64,000 nt of DNA from Cupriavidus necator (lineage in GTDB: Bacteria; Pseudomonadota; Gammaproteobacteria; Burkholderiales; Burkholderiaceae): assembly GCF_013141915.1 (NCBI RefSeq), contig NZ_SROX01000001.1, forward strand, positions 558,001 through 622,000, written 5' to 3'. Every line of letters begins with the position of its first letter. Position 1 is the stretch's first letter. Made by a program: the position numbers and the translations under genes. Shown in pieces: positions 1 through 8,106 of the stretch. The notes below the pieces were generated by a model. It saw only the letters and a list, made by a program, of their open reading frames with translations. It was not told the origin of the DNA and searched no databases.

Positions 1-108
1 GCCGATTTCGCGCAAGCCCGTCGGGTCGGGCTGGACGAGTTCCTCGCGGCGCCGGCACCGCTGCGGGTGGCGATGCACGTGGCCAAGCTGTTCGCGCCGA
101 TCCTGTGA
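1..108 (+). CDS. C-terminal end of a gene cut by the window start
   Basis: An open frame runs from base 1 to a TGA at 106-108 and gives 35 residues ending in VAKLFAPIL. Only the tail is visible. A basic-hydrophobic tail of this kind resembles the end of phospholipase D-type cardiolipin synthases (ClsB-like), but the catalytic HKD motifs lie outside the window, so that identity is a guess. It reads in the same direction as the TetR gene that starts 131 bases later. Confidence 0.45.
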   Translation, partial: ADFAQARRVGLDEFLAAPAPLRVAMHVAKLFAPIL

Positions 109-168
109 TCCGCGCGCTTGCAGCTGTCAGCGTCCTTGCCATCGTCGATGCAACAAGTTTGTGACGGT

Positions 169-195
169 TTGATTGTGTACACTGTTCACTATAAG
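169..195 (+). promoter_or_regulatory. Possible promoter and operator of the TetR gene
   Basis: TTGATT (169-174) and TATAAG (190-195) resemble -35 and -10 boxes, with a short 15-base spacer (16 if TTTGAT is used). The spacer holds the palindrome GTGTACAC (175-182) followed by GTTCAC. A dyad placed between the promoter boxes is where TetR-family proteins usually bind to repress themselves. The assignment rests on position only. Confidence 0.35.
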
Positions 196-239
196 ACTCT
201 GCACATCATGAACCGTGATTCGTTTTCCAGGAGGCCCAC

Positions 240-884
240 ATGAACCGGGAAGCCTCCGCACCGCCCGGGCGGGCGACCTACCGCCATGGCGACCTGCGCC
301 GCGCGCTGCTCGACGCCGGCATCGACCTGGCGCGCGAGGGCGGCCCTGACGCCATCGTGCTACGCGAAGCGACGCGGCGCGCCGGCGTCGTGCCCAATGC
401 CGCGTACCGCCATTTCTCCAGCCGGCAAGACCTGCTGCAGGCGGTGCGCGCCTCGGCCTTGTCTTCGCTGGCGATTGCCATGGAGGCCGAAATCGGCGGG
501 CTGCGCCCCGGGCGCGGTGCCGCTGCGCATGCGCGCGCCTGCCTGCGCGCGGTCGGCACGGGCTACCTCCGTTTTGCCCTGACCGAAACCGGCTTGTTCC
601 GCACCGCATTCTCGGTACCGGACGAAGTCGAGGACGACGCGGACCCGGCCAAGGCGGGCAACAGTGGCCTGAACCCGTTTCAACTACTGGGCGCGGCGCT
701 GGACCAACTGGTGGAAGCGGGAGTGTTGCCGGCGGAGCGCCGGCCGGGCGCCGAATACCTGGCGTGGTCGGCCGTACACGGCCTGGCGATCCTGCTGATC
801 GACGGTCCCCTGCGCAGCCGCGCCAGCGAGCAGGCGGAGGTGCTGGGCCAGCGCGTGCTAGAGATGGTCGAGAAGGGCCTGTAG
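240..884 (+). CDS. TetR/AcrR-family transcriptional regulator
   Basis: This 214-residue protein has an N-terminal TetR helix-turn-helix (about residues 13-62: YRHGDLRRALLDAG, then the recognition part VVPNAAYRHFSSRQDLLQAV). The rest is the variable helical ligand-binding domain, of the kind with a WHG-like C-terminal half. The ATG at 240 follows an AGGAGG-like site. The genes on either side do not show a target, so the ligand and regulon are unknown. Autoregulation through the dyad at 175-189 is likely by family habit. Confidence 0.85.
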   Translation: MNREASAPPGRATYRHGDLRRALLDAGIDLAREGGPDAIVLREATRRAGVVPNAAYRHFSSRQDLLQAVRASALSSLAIAMEAEIGGLRPGRGAAAHARACLRAVGTGYLRFALTETGLFRTAFSVPDEVEDDADPAKAGNSGLNPFQLLGAALDQLVEAGVLPAERRPGAEYLAWSAVHGLAILLIDGPLRSRASEQAEVLGQRVLEMVEKGL

Positions 885-912
885 CGAGGCCCTGTCTCTG
901 CAGCCGCTGCAT

Positions 913-947
913 AAAAAAATGCCACGATGGCGGGGACCATCGTGGCA
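913..947 (-). terminator. Rho-independent terminator of the candidate sRNA
   Basis: A perfect inverted repeat (920-930 with 937-947) is followed on the minus strand by seven Ts at 919-913. It points the wrong way for the TetR gene, and no minus-strand protein gene ends here. This is the main reason for calling an sRNA upstream of it. Confidence 0.8.
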
Positions 948-1005
948 ACGCAAGGAGCCAGGAAGGGGGGCAACCTGGCTCTGTCGGGCACCCAGGGTCG
1001 GGTGC
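913..1005 (-). ncRNA. Candidate small RNA with three hairpins and C-rich loops
   Basis: No gene explains bases 885-1215, but the minus strand reads as a compact sRNA of about 93 nt. Hairpin 1 (1005-988) has a 6-bp GC stem and loop GACCCT. Hairpin 2 (981-955) has an 8-bp stem with loop TTGCCCCCCTT. Hairpin 3 (947-920) has a perfect 11-bp stem with loop TCCCCG and is followed at once by seven Ts (919-913), a textbook Rho-independent terminator. A -10-like TACATT (1017-1012) lies seven bases before hairpin 1, with TTCACA as a possible -35 after a short spacer. All three loops carry C runs that could pair with G-rich Shine-Dalgarno sites. Confidence 0.6.
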
Positions 1006-1199
1006 AAGAACAATGTATTCCGTTGTTTCTCATGTGAATATCGGACACTTCTTAAATATGCCTTTTGATTTGTCCCGATATAAGCACCTGAACGCCCATG
1101 GCTTGCTCCGGTGCGTCACGCCGGGACGGCTTGCGGAATGGAGCCCCTGCCGCGCGGTCTAACTTCCGTACCTGGCAGTTCCCGCAGGCTGAACGCTGA

Positions 1200-1799
<600 letters not shown>

Positions 1800-1814
1800 A
1801 AGCTAGCGGGCGCG

Positions 1815-2234
1815 CTAGGGCAGCTGGCGCAGTTGCCCGATCACGGACATCAGCCGCCCGTGCGCGACGATGACACCGGACTCGTCCTGCAGCGCTTCCT
1901 GATAGCGCTTGCGGAATGTGGCATCGGCGCCGTCGCTGAAGAGTTTTTCGGCAGCGCGCCCGACGGCACGGCAGGTGTCGTCGTGGTGTTCCTTGGCTTC
2001 CAGCTCTTCGTCGATTTCGATGATCAGGCGCGACAGCGGGTCGAGCCAGCGGAAGTAGTTGTCTTCAGTCACCAGTTGCACAAACAGGCCGGCCGGAATC
2101 GGACCGTTCAGCCGTTCATACTGCGCCCGGTCATAGCCGATGACTTCCTTGTGTACCTGCAGCAGGGCCGCGCGCAGGGCCTTCAGCCCCGAGCGGCGCG
2201 TTTCCTGCGTGGCGAGGAATTGTTCGTTGGGCAT
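1815..2234 (-). CDS. Conserved hypothetical protein, all-helical
   Basis: This 139-residue soluble protein lies on the minus strand. I chose the ATG at 2234 because GGAG lies six bases upstream; the ATG at 2240 would have no spacing to it. Predicted helices dominate (LKALRAALLQVHKEVIGYDRAQYERLNGP). Motifs such as IGYDRAQYE, GPIPAG and WLDPLSRLIIEIDE recur in proteobacterial hypothetical proteins of this length. There is no signal peptide and no recognisable catalytic residue. It is convergent with the small plus-strand gene and downstream of the recombinase gene in the same direction, with a 248-base gap. Confidence 0.65.
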   Translation of the reverse strand: MPNEQFLATQETRRSGLKALRAALLQVHKEVIGYDRAQYERLNGPIPAGLFVQLVTEDNYFRWLDPLSRLIIEIDEELEAKEHHDDTCRAVGRAAEKLFSDGADATFRKRYQEALQDESGVIVAHGRLMSVIGQLRQLP

Positions 2235-2482
2235 GCCCATCTCCGCGTTTCCACTTGATCGGGTCCGGGCAGCGGTGCGTCGTTGCGCGCCTGTACCGCC
2301 AGCGCTTGCGCCGCGGTGACTGTCTGCCGGATTCTCCGCGCGCGGCGTCCAGCCGGTGCCGGCACTGTCCCGCGCGCCTGCCAGTATAGGCAGGCCCCGC
2401 AGGGCGAGCCAGAGGCGCCGGCTAGCGAAATACCCGTATTTGCGCCGGCCCCGGCGCATGGTTGGCGGACATGGCGAGTCGC

Positions 2483-3604
2483 TCAGGGGCCTTCGCTGGC
2501 ATCTGGCGCCAGCAGGTCGGCCGCGCGGGAGCGACGAGTGTCGGCAGCGCGGAAATAACGGACCACCGTCGATACGCTGGCATGGCCGGTCATGGCCATG
2601 GTTTCGGCCAGCGACACCTGCTGTGCCGCGGCTTCCGTGACAAACCCCGAGCGCAGCGAATGCGCGGAATAGTCGCCGTCCAGCCCCGCCAGCGCGCAAC
2701 GCGCCTTGACGATGCGGCTGACCGCCGCATCCGACAAGCCTTCTCCCACATGCCCGCCGCGGCGGATGCGCCGAAACAGCGGGCCGTGGCCGATCCCGGC
2801 GGCGGACAGCCATGCCTCGAGGGCCTGTCCGGCAGCGCCTGTGACGGGCTTGGCGATCTCGGAGCGCTCGCTGCCTGACTGGTTGGTCTTTGACCACCCC
2901 AGGACATAGACAAAATCTCCCGGGCCCACGCGCGTGAGGCGGTCCATGGTGGCGCGCGCGACTTCCGAGCGGCGGCGTCCGCCGCTGGCCCACGCGAACA
3001 ACAGCAGCGCGCGGTCGCGCAACCCGACCAGCGAGCCATCGCAGGTATCGAGCAGGCGCAGCAGCGGCGCACGGGTGAGTGCGGCCTTGCGTGCCTGGCG
3101 GTGGCCGCGGCGCGCGTAGGCGCGGCGGGTGCTGGCTATCAGTTCGCGCACGCTGGCATCGGCGCACGGGTTGGGCAGGCCCTGCAGCCGGTGAGCCTTG
3201 GCGATGACCGCGAGCCGGTGGGTCAGCGTGGACAGCGCGGGCGGGCCGGGTCGCGCCTTGCATCCAGCAGCGACCAGCGCCTGGTCGATTGCCGCGGGCA
3301 TCTCGCAGACGGGGCCCTGCGGCGTCTGGCGCGTGGCGTGGTCGACGATGAACTGGATAACGACGGCAGGCGCAAGCGGAAGCCGCACCGGCTGCCGGTA
3401 GCGCAGGGCATACCAGGCCGACCAGTAGCGCAATGCGGACCGGTAGCTTGCAACGGTGTTATGGGACTCTCCCTCTTGACGCAACGCATTGGCCGCCTGC
3501 TCGGCGAGAGGATCCAGTTGGGACGTGCGGAGCGGGGCCGGTAAGTCGACATCAGCGGGAATCGGTGGGAAATAGGCCTCGTGGGCGTCTCGGATGTGTA
3601 TCAT
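2483..3604 (-). CDS. Tyrosine recombinase / site-specific integrase
   Basis: This 373-residue protein has a SAM-like N-terminal DNA-binding domain (about 35-150) and a C-terminal catalytic domain. The catalytic set is visible: Arg in GGRRRSE (about 210-212), Lys in SKT (239), HxxR in HSLRSGF (315-318), His in GHAS (341) and the nucleophile in RYFRAAD (Tyr350). It is not XerC/D-like in length. No att repeats or phage genes flank it. It is divergent from the KfrA-like gene, a pairing that suggests a co-regulated unit. The start codon at 3604 lies inside a palindrome and has no clear Shine-Dalgarno site, so the start is uncertain. Confidence 0.85.
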   Translation of the reverse strand: MIHIRDAHEAYFPPIPADVDLPAPLRTSQLDPLAEQAANALRQEGESHNTVASYRSALRYWSAWYALRYRQPVRLPLAPAVVIQFIVDHATRQTPQGPVCEMPAAIDQALVAAGCKARPGPPALSTLTHRLAVIAKAHRLQGLPNPCADASVRELIASTRRAYARRGHRQARKAALTRAPLLRLLDTCDGSLVGLRDRALLLFAWASGGRRRSEVARATMDRLTRVGPGDFVYVLGWSKTNQSGSERSEIAKPVTGAAGQALEAWLSAAGIGHGPLFRRIRRGGHVGEGLSDAAVSRIVKARCALAGLDGDYSAHSLRSGFVTEAAAQQVSLAETMAMTGHASVSTVVRYFRAADTRRSRAADLLAPDASEGP

Positions 3605-3676
3605 ATCAAATATGATGTATTCTGTAATATATCATACAATAAATAGGGATAACAATCGATAAGCCTTCATTATCGA
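3600..3676. promoter_or_regulatory. AT-rich divergent promoter region with two dyads
   Basis: Between the recombinase and the KfrA-like gene the GC content falls sharply. ATCATAT-CAA-ATATGAT (3600-3616) is a perfect 7-bp inverted repeat that overlaps the recombinase start codon. TCGATAA-N7-TTATCGA (3656-3676) is a second perfect 7-bp dyad. A further ATCATA lies near 3631-3636. KfrA of plasmid RK2 is known to repress itself through an operator dyad, so these are likely binding sites of the neighbouring KfrA-like protein. Confidence 0.55.
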
Positions 3677-3717
3677 ACCTTAATTGTGACTTTCCAGGAA
3701 ATTGCCCGATCTCAACC

Positions 3718-4677
3718 ATGGAACCACTCCGCAGCCGAGGCATCACCCGCGACGACGTCTGGCAAGCCGCCGACAGCCTGCTGAAGGCGGGCCAGCGGCC
3801 GACCATCGAACGTATCCGCCTGCACCTGGGGCGCGGCTCGCCGAACACGGTCAGCCCGCACCTGGATGCATGGTTTGCCGCGCTGGGCGGGCGGATCCAG
3901 GACCCGCAGGGTTTCGCGCCAGCGCCAGGCTGCCCTGAGCCGGTCACCGAAGCCGCACGCTACCTGTGGGAGGCGGCGCTGCACAGCGCCAGGACCGCGG
4001 CCGAGGCCGCGTTGGCACAGCGGGAAGCGGCGCTGGCGACCGCCAACGCAGCACTGCAGCAGGAGCGCGAAGCGCTGGCGCAGGAACGTCAGGTCATGCA
4101 GGCGCGGCTCGACGGCGCGGAGGCTGCCATGGCCGAACTGACGCGCGCGCGCGACGAGGCGGCGGAGCGCGCGGCGCGCGCGGAAACGGCTGCGGCCGCG
4201 TGGCAGGAGCAAGCCGAAGCGCTGCGCGCCCGGCATGCGTCAGCGCTGGCCGCGCGCGATGCCATGCAGAACGATTTCGACGCTCAGCGGGCGGCGTGGG
4301 ACCAGGAGCGCGAAACGCTGACGCAGCGTACTGCCGCCAACGAGCGGCGTATGGCGCTGGAACTGGATGCGGCGCGCGTTGCCGCGAAGGAAGCGCAGAA
4401 GCTGCTTGAGGCCGAACGCAAGGCGGCGGTCGAGCGCTTGACCCGAGCCGCCGAGGCGGCGTCGCGCCAGGGCAGCGAAATGACCCAGCTCGGCCAGGCA
4501 ATCGCGGTACTGGAAGAGCGGGTACGCCAGCGGGAAAGCCTGCTCGCGGAGTACCGGCAACAGGCTGGCACCGCGCCGGCTGGGCCCGCAGCCGCGGGGA
4601 CGCCACTGCGGCGCAGCCGTCCGGCCCGCATTGCGCTGTCCGCCGGCAAAGGGCGACGGCGCGGCCGCGTGCTGTAG
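3718..4677 (+). CDS. KfrA-like DNA-binding coiled-coil protein
   Basis: This 319-residue protein has an N-terminal KfrA_N-type domain (about 5-70: GITRDDVWQAADSLLKAGQRPTIERIRLHLGRGSPNTV), whose RIRLHLGRGSPNT resembles a helix-turn-helix. A long Ala/Glu/Arg-rich coiled coil follows from about residue 80 to 285. The C-terminal tail is basic (RRSRPARIALSAGKGRRRGR). KfrA proteins bind DNA and form filament-like scaffolds on plasmids; chromosomal copies are less well understood. It is divergent from the tyrosine recombinase, and its promoter contains two dyads. No strong Shine-Dalgarno site precedes the ATG at 3718. Confidence 0.8.
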   Translation: MEPLRSRGITRDDVWQAADSLLKAGQRPTIERIRLHLGRGSPNTVSPHLDAWFAALGGRIQDPQGFAPAPGCPEPVTEAARYLWEAALHSARTAAEAALAQREAALATANAALQQEREALAQERQVMQARLDGAEAAMAELTRARDEAAERAARAETAAAAWQEQAEALRARHASALAARDAMQNDFDAQRAAWDQERETLTQRTAANERRMALELDAARVAAKEAQKLLEAERKAAVERLTRAAEAASRQGSEMTQLGQAIAVLEERVRQRESLLAEYRQQAGTAPAGPAAAGTPLRRSRPARIALSAGKGRRRGRVL

Positions 4678-4723
4678 CCAAGCGATTGCCGCTCCGCGAC
4701 AGGGCATTCGCCGGCCAAGCCGA

Positions 4724-4743
4724 TACTGTATATTTATACAGTT
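4724..4743 (+). promoter_or_regulatory. LexA (SOS) box
   Basis: TACTGTATATTTATACAGTT is a near-perfect match to the proteobacterial SOS operator (CTGT-N8-ACAG with an AT core). It ends seven bases before the GTG start of the nuclease-helicase gene, so bound LexA would cover the promoter. The downstream gene is therefore expected to be induced by DNA damage. Confidence 0.85.
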
Positions 4744-4749
4744 TTCGTC

Positions 4750-7080
4750 GTGTCTGTGGTTGTGTCCGCCCCCATCCCGCCCCCTCCCGTTACTACCGCA
4801 CCGGCCCCTGCGCCGGCGCCGCCCCGGTACGTCGTCGCCGTCCGTGCATTGTGCGAGTTCACCGCCAAGGCGGGCGACCTGGACCTGCGCTTCGTGCCGA
4901 CGCCGTCGGCGCAAGAGGGGATGGCAGGGCATGGCGTCGTGACTGGCCGTCGCGGCGCGGGCTACCAGGCGGAAGTGGCGCTGTCCGCGGATTTCGGCCC
5001 GCTCCATGTCCGCGGCCGTGCCGACGGCTACGATGCGGCTGCCAACCGGCTCGAAGAAATCAAGACGGTCCGCGGCGATGCCGCCGTGCCGGACAACCAC
5101 CGCCATCTGCACTGGGCGCAAGCCAAGATCTACGGCTGCTTGCTGTGCCGCAAGCTGGGGCTGACCGGGCTGGACATCGCGGTAGTCTATTTCGACATCG
5201 TCAGCCAGCGCGAACACCCGGTGGTGGCGCATTTCGACGCGCCGGCGCTCGAGGCGTTTTTCGTCGAGTCCTGCGAGCGCTTCCTGCACTGGGCGCAGGC
5301 CGAACTGGCGCACCGGCAGGCGCGCGATGCCGCGCTGGCGCAGCTGACGTTTCCGCACCAGGGCTTCCGCCCGGGCCAGCGCGAACTGGCGCAGGCGGTC
5401 TACAACGCTAACCGCGCCGGCCGCCACCTGCTGGCGCAGGCGCCCACCGGCATCGGCAAGTCGGTCGGGACGCTGTTCCCGGTGCTCAAGGCGATGCCGG
5501 GCCAGCGGCTCGACAAGGTTTTCTTCCTGTCGGCCCGCTCCACCGGACGCGGGGTGGCGCTGCACGCCGCAGCCGCATTGCGCGGCCATGGCGCGCAGCC
5601 GCTGAACGTACTGGAACTGACTGCGCGGGACAAGGCCTGCGAGCATCCGGAGCTGGCCTGCCATGGCGAATCCTGTCCGCTGGCGCGCGGTTTCTATGAC
5701 CGCTTGCCGGCCGCGCGTGAAGCGGCGCGCGCCGTGCCGGTGCGCGAGCGCGCCGCGGTGCGCGAGCTGGCGCGGCAGCATGGCATCTGCCCTTACTACC
5801 TGGCACAGGAGCTGGTGCGCTGGAGCGACGTGGTGGTAGCCGACTACAACTACTACTTCGACCGCAGCGCAGTGCTCTATGCGCTCACCGTGGCCAATGG
5901 CTGGCGCGCCAGCGTGCTGGTCGACGAGGCCCACAACCTGGTCGAGCGCGGCCGCGCCATGTATACGGCGGAGCTGGATCCGCAAGCGCTGCGCGAACTG
6001 CGCCGCAGCGCGCCCGCCTCCGTGTCCAGGCCGCTGGCACGGCTGGCGCGCCAGTGGAACGCACTGGCGCGCCAGGGTGACGAGGCCTACGAGGTCCTGC
6101 CGGAAGTGCCCGCGGCCTTGCGCCGTGCCCTGGACGAATGCTGTGCCGCGGCACTGGCCTACATGACCGAGCATCCGGGCGCGCACGAGCCGGCGCTGCA
6201 GCGCTTCTACTTTGACGCGCTGCATTTCGCCAGACTGGCCGAACAGCTCGATACGCATTCGCTGTTCGATATCCAGCGCGCGCCACGCAGCCGCCGCGGC
6301 CACCAGGCCCGGCTTTGCCTGCGCAATGTCATCCCGGCCCCGTTCCTGCGCCCGCGGCTTGCCGCCGCACATTCGGTCACGCTGTTTTCCGCGACCCTCG
6401 ATCCCGCCGACTATTACCTGGACACGCTGGGCTTGCCGGCCGATTGTGCGCGCGTGCAAGTGCCATCGCCTTTTAGGGCTGAGCAGTTGTCGGTGCGGAT
6501 TGCCTCGCGCATCTCCACTCGCTATGCGCGGCGCGAGCAGTCGCTGCCAGCCATCGTGGCGCTGATGGCGGACCAGTTCCGCGCGCGCCGCGGCAACTAC
6601 CTGGCCTTCTTCAGCAGCCACGAATACCTGCAGCAAGCCGTCGCCCGCTTTGCCGGGTCGCATCCGGACATCCCGCACTGGGTCCAGGCCCGGGGCATGG
6701 ACGAAGCCGCGCAGGCAGCGTTCCTGGCGGCCTTTGCCGAGGGCGGCGAGGGAATCGGCTTCGCGGTGCTCGGCGGCGCCTTTGCCGAGGGCGTCGACCT
6801 GCCGGGCGAGCGGCTGATCGGCGCCTTCGTCGCGACGCTGGGGCTGCCCCAGTTCAACGCCGTCAACGAGCAGTTCCGCGCGCGCATGGAGCAGGCGTTC
6901 GGCCAGGGCTACGCCTATGCCTACCTGTATCCCGGGCTGCGCAAGGTGGTGCAGGCCGCCGGCCGGGTGATTCGCACGCAGCAGGACCGGGGCGTGCTGT
7001 ATCTGATCGATGACCGCTTTGCCGCGGCGCAGGTGCGCGGCTTGCTGCCGTCATGGTGGGAAATCGCGCCGCCGGCGTAG
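4750..7080 (+). CDS. XPD/DinG-type DNA helicase with N-terminal PD-(D/E)XK nuclease domain
   Basis: This 776-residue protein starts at a GTG. Residues about 27-190 form a Cas4/RecB-like nuclease domain with Asp92 in GRADGYD and Glu103-x-Lys105 in EEIK, the PD-(D/E)XK signature. The helicase follows, with Walker A PTGIGKS (Lys237), four Cys around about 295-350 (KACEHPELACHGESC and ICPYY) that would ligate an XPD/DinG-type Fe-S cluster, DEAH box VDEAHN (about 391-395) and C-terminal motif AAGRVIRTQQD. Its role is DNA unwinding with nuclease action in repair. The LexA box seven bases upstream marks it as SOS-regulated. The leader is so short that the mRNA may be leaderless, or a later start may be used. 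Confidence 0.9.
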   Translation: MSVVVSAPIPPPPVTTAPAPAPAPPRYVVAVRALCEFTAKAGDLDLRFVPTPSAQEGMAGHGVVTGRRGAGYQAEVALSADFGPLHVRGRADGYDAAANRLEEIKTVRGDAAVPDNHRHLHWAQAKIYGCLLCRKLGLTGLDIAVVYFDIVSQREHPVVAHFDAPALEAFFVESCERFLHWAQAELAHRQARDAALAQLTFPHQGFRPGQRELAQAVYNANRAGRHLLAQAPTGIGKSVGTLFPVLKAMPGQRLDKVFFLSARSTGRGVALHAAAALRGHGAQPLNVLELTARDKACEHPELACHGESCPLARGFYDRLPAAREAARAVPVRERAAVRELARQHGICPYYLAQELVRWSDVVVADYNYYFDRSAVLYALTVANGWRASVLVDEAHNLVERGRAMYTAELDPQALRELRRSAPASVSRPLARLARQWNALARQGDEAYEVLPEVPAALRRALDECCAAALAYMTEHPGAHEPALQRFYFDALHFARLAEQLDTHSLFDIQRAPRSRRGHQARLCLRNVIPAPFLRPRLAAAHSVTLFSATLDPADYYLDTLGLPADCARVQVPSPFRAEQLSVRIASRISTRYARREQSLPAIVALMADQFRARRGNYLAFFSSHEYLQQAVARFAGSHPDIPHWVQARGMDEAAQAAFLAAFAEGGEGIGFAVLGGAFAEGVDLPGERLIGAFVATLGLPQFNAVNEQFRARMEQAFGQGYAYAYLYPGLRKVVQAAGRVIRTQQDRGVLYLIDDRFAAAQVRGLLPSWWEIAPPA

Positions 7081-7204
7081 AAATTACACGGTGGCGCTCC
7101 GGATGCGGCATGCTGCGGCCATGGCCGGCGTCAAGCCAGCCCTGCGCTGGCCGCCTGGAATGAATCTGGCAGGCAGACTGTTACACCACAGTAAAGGAAA
7201 GACC

Positions 7205-7528
7205 ATGCCGATGACCCAACACTACGCAGCCACCGAGCCGACCCGCACGGAAGTCGATACGCTGTCCGGCGCCACCGTGCTGGAGTTCGGCGCACCCTGG
7301 TGCGGCTACTGCCAGCGTGCCCAGCCGGCGCTGGCCGAGGCCTTTGCCGTGCATCCGGACCTGCGCCACCTGAAGATCGAAGACGGCAGCGGACGCCCGC
7401 TGGGGCGGTCCTTCCGCATCAAGCTATGGCCGACGCTGGTGTTCCTGCGCGACGGGCAGGAAGTGGCCCGGCTGGTGCGCCCGAGCGCGGCCGAGCCGAT
7501 CCGGGAGGCAATGCGCCGCATCGCCTGA
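7205..7528 (+). CDS. Thioredoxin-like protein
   Basis: This 107-residue cytoplasmic protein has a thioredoxin fold. The active site is WCGYC (Cys33, Cys36), with Tyr in place of the usual Pro. The cis-Pro segment is visible as LWPTLVF. The ATG at 7205 follows AAAGGAAAG. It is expected to act as a thiol-disulfide reductase or a stress-linked thioredoxin; the changed dipeptide should alter its redox potential. It is downstream of the helicase in the same direction, but the 124-base gap suggests a separate transcript. Confidence 0.85.
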   Translation: MPMTQHYAATEPTRTEVDTLSGATVLEFGAPWCGYCQRAQPALAEAFAVHPDLRHLKIEDGSGRPLGRSFRIKLWPTLVFLRDGQEVARLVRPSAAEPIREAMRRIA

Positions 7529-7550
7529 CGGCCGCCCGCGCCAGGGCGGA

Positions 7551-7982
7551 CTACTTGGCGAACACCTGGCTGAGGTCGCCAAACGCCTTGAATTCGAGCG
7601 CGTTGCCCGACGGGTCCAGGAAGAACATGGTGGCCTGTTCGCCGACCTGGCCCTTGAAGCGCACGTGCGGCTCGATCACGAACTGCGTGCCGGCCGCGCG
7701 CAGCCGCCCGGCCAGTGCCTCCCATTCCTCCATCGGCAGGATCGCACCGAAGTGGCGCACGGGCACATCGTCGCCATCGACGGCACTGGTCGCACGGTGG
7801 CCACATTCCTCGGGCGACAGGTGCGCCACCACCTGGTGGCCATAGAAGTTGAAATCCACCCATGCGTCGGAACTGCGGCCTTCGGGGCAGCCCAGCAACT
7901 CGCCATAGAAACGTCGCGCTTCGGCCAGGTCGCGCACGGGAAACGCCAGGTGGAACAAAGGGATCGGGGAAGTCGTGCTCAT
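7551..7982 (-). CDS. VOC (glyoxalase/dioxygenase superfamily) protein
   Basis: This 143-residue protein is made of paired beta-alpha-beta-beta-beta modules. Metal-ligand-like positions are His in [10 protein letters not shown] (residue 11), His in VVAHLSPEE and Glu in [14 protein letters not shown]. Motifs such as [13 protein letters not shown] and [12 protein letters not shown] are typical of the glyoxalase/fosfomycin-resistance/extradiol dioxygenase superfamily. The substrate cannot be told. It is divergent from a LysR gene (124-base gap), which probably controls it. Confidence 0.8.
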   Translation of the reverse strand: MSTTSPIPLFHLAFPVRDLAEARRFYGELLGCPEGRSSDAWVDFNFYGHQVVAHLSPEECGHRATSAVDGDDVPVRHFGAILPMEEWEALAGRLRAAGTQFVIEPHVRFKGQVGEQATMFFLDPSGNALEFKAFGDLSQVFAK

Positions 7983-8106
7983 GGGGGTCTGATGGAAAGG
8001 ACGGGTTCTGAAGATCGCCTGGAAAGGCCTGCGGGTTGATTGTAGCCAGCGCAACCCGTAATATGAAGCGAATCATTTTTGCCCTGAGCATCAGAGTTTT
8101 CGATAG

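Noticed and set aside
2483..3604. Prophage or integrative element anchored by the tyrosine recombinase
   Set aside because: No attachment repeats, tRNA target, phage or conjugation genes nearby; the flanking genes look chromosomal.
4240..6678. Open frame of 812 codons antisense to the nuclease-helicase and KfrA-like genes
   Set aside because: The plus strand has complete domains with catalytic motifs; the antisense frame is Arg/Gln/His-rich with no motif, an effect of GC-rich codons.
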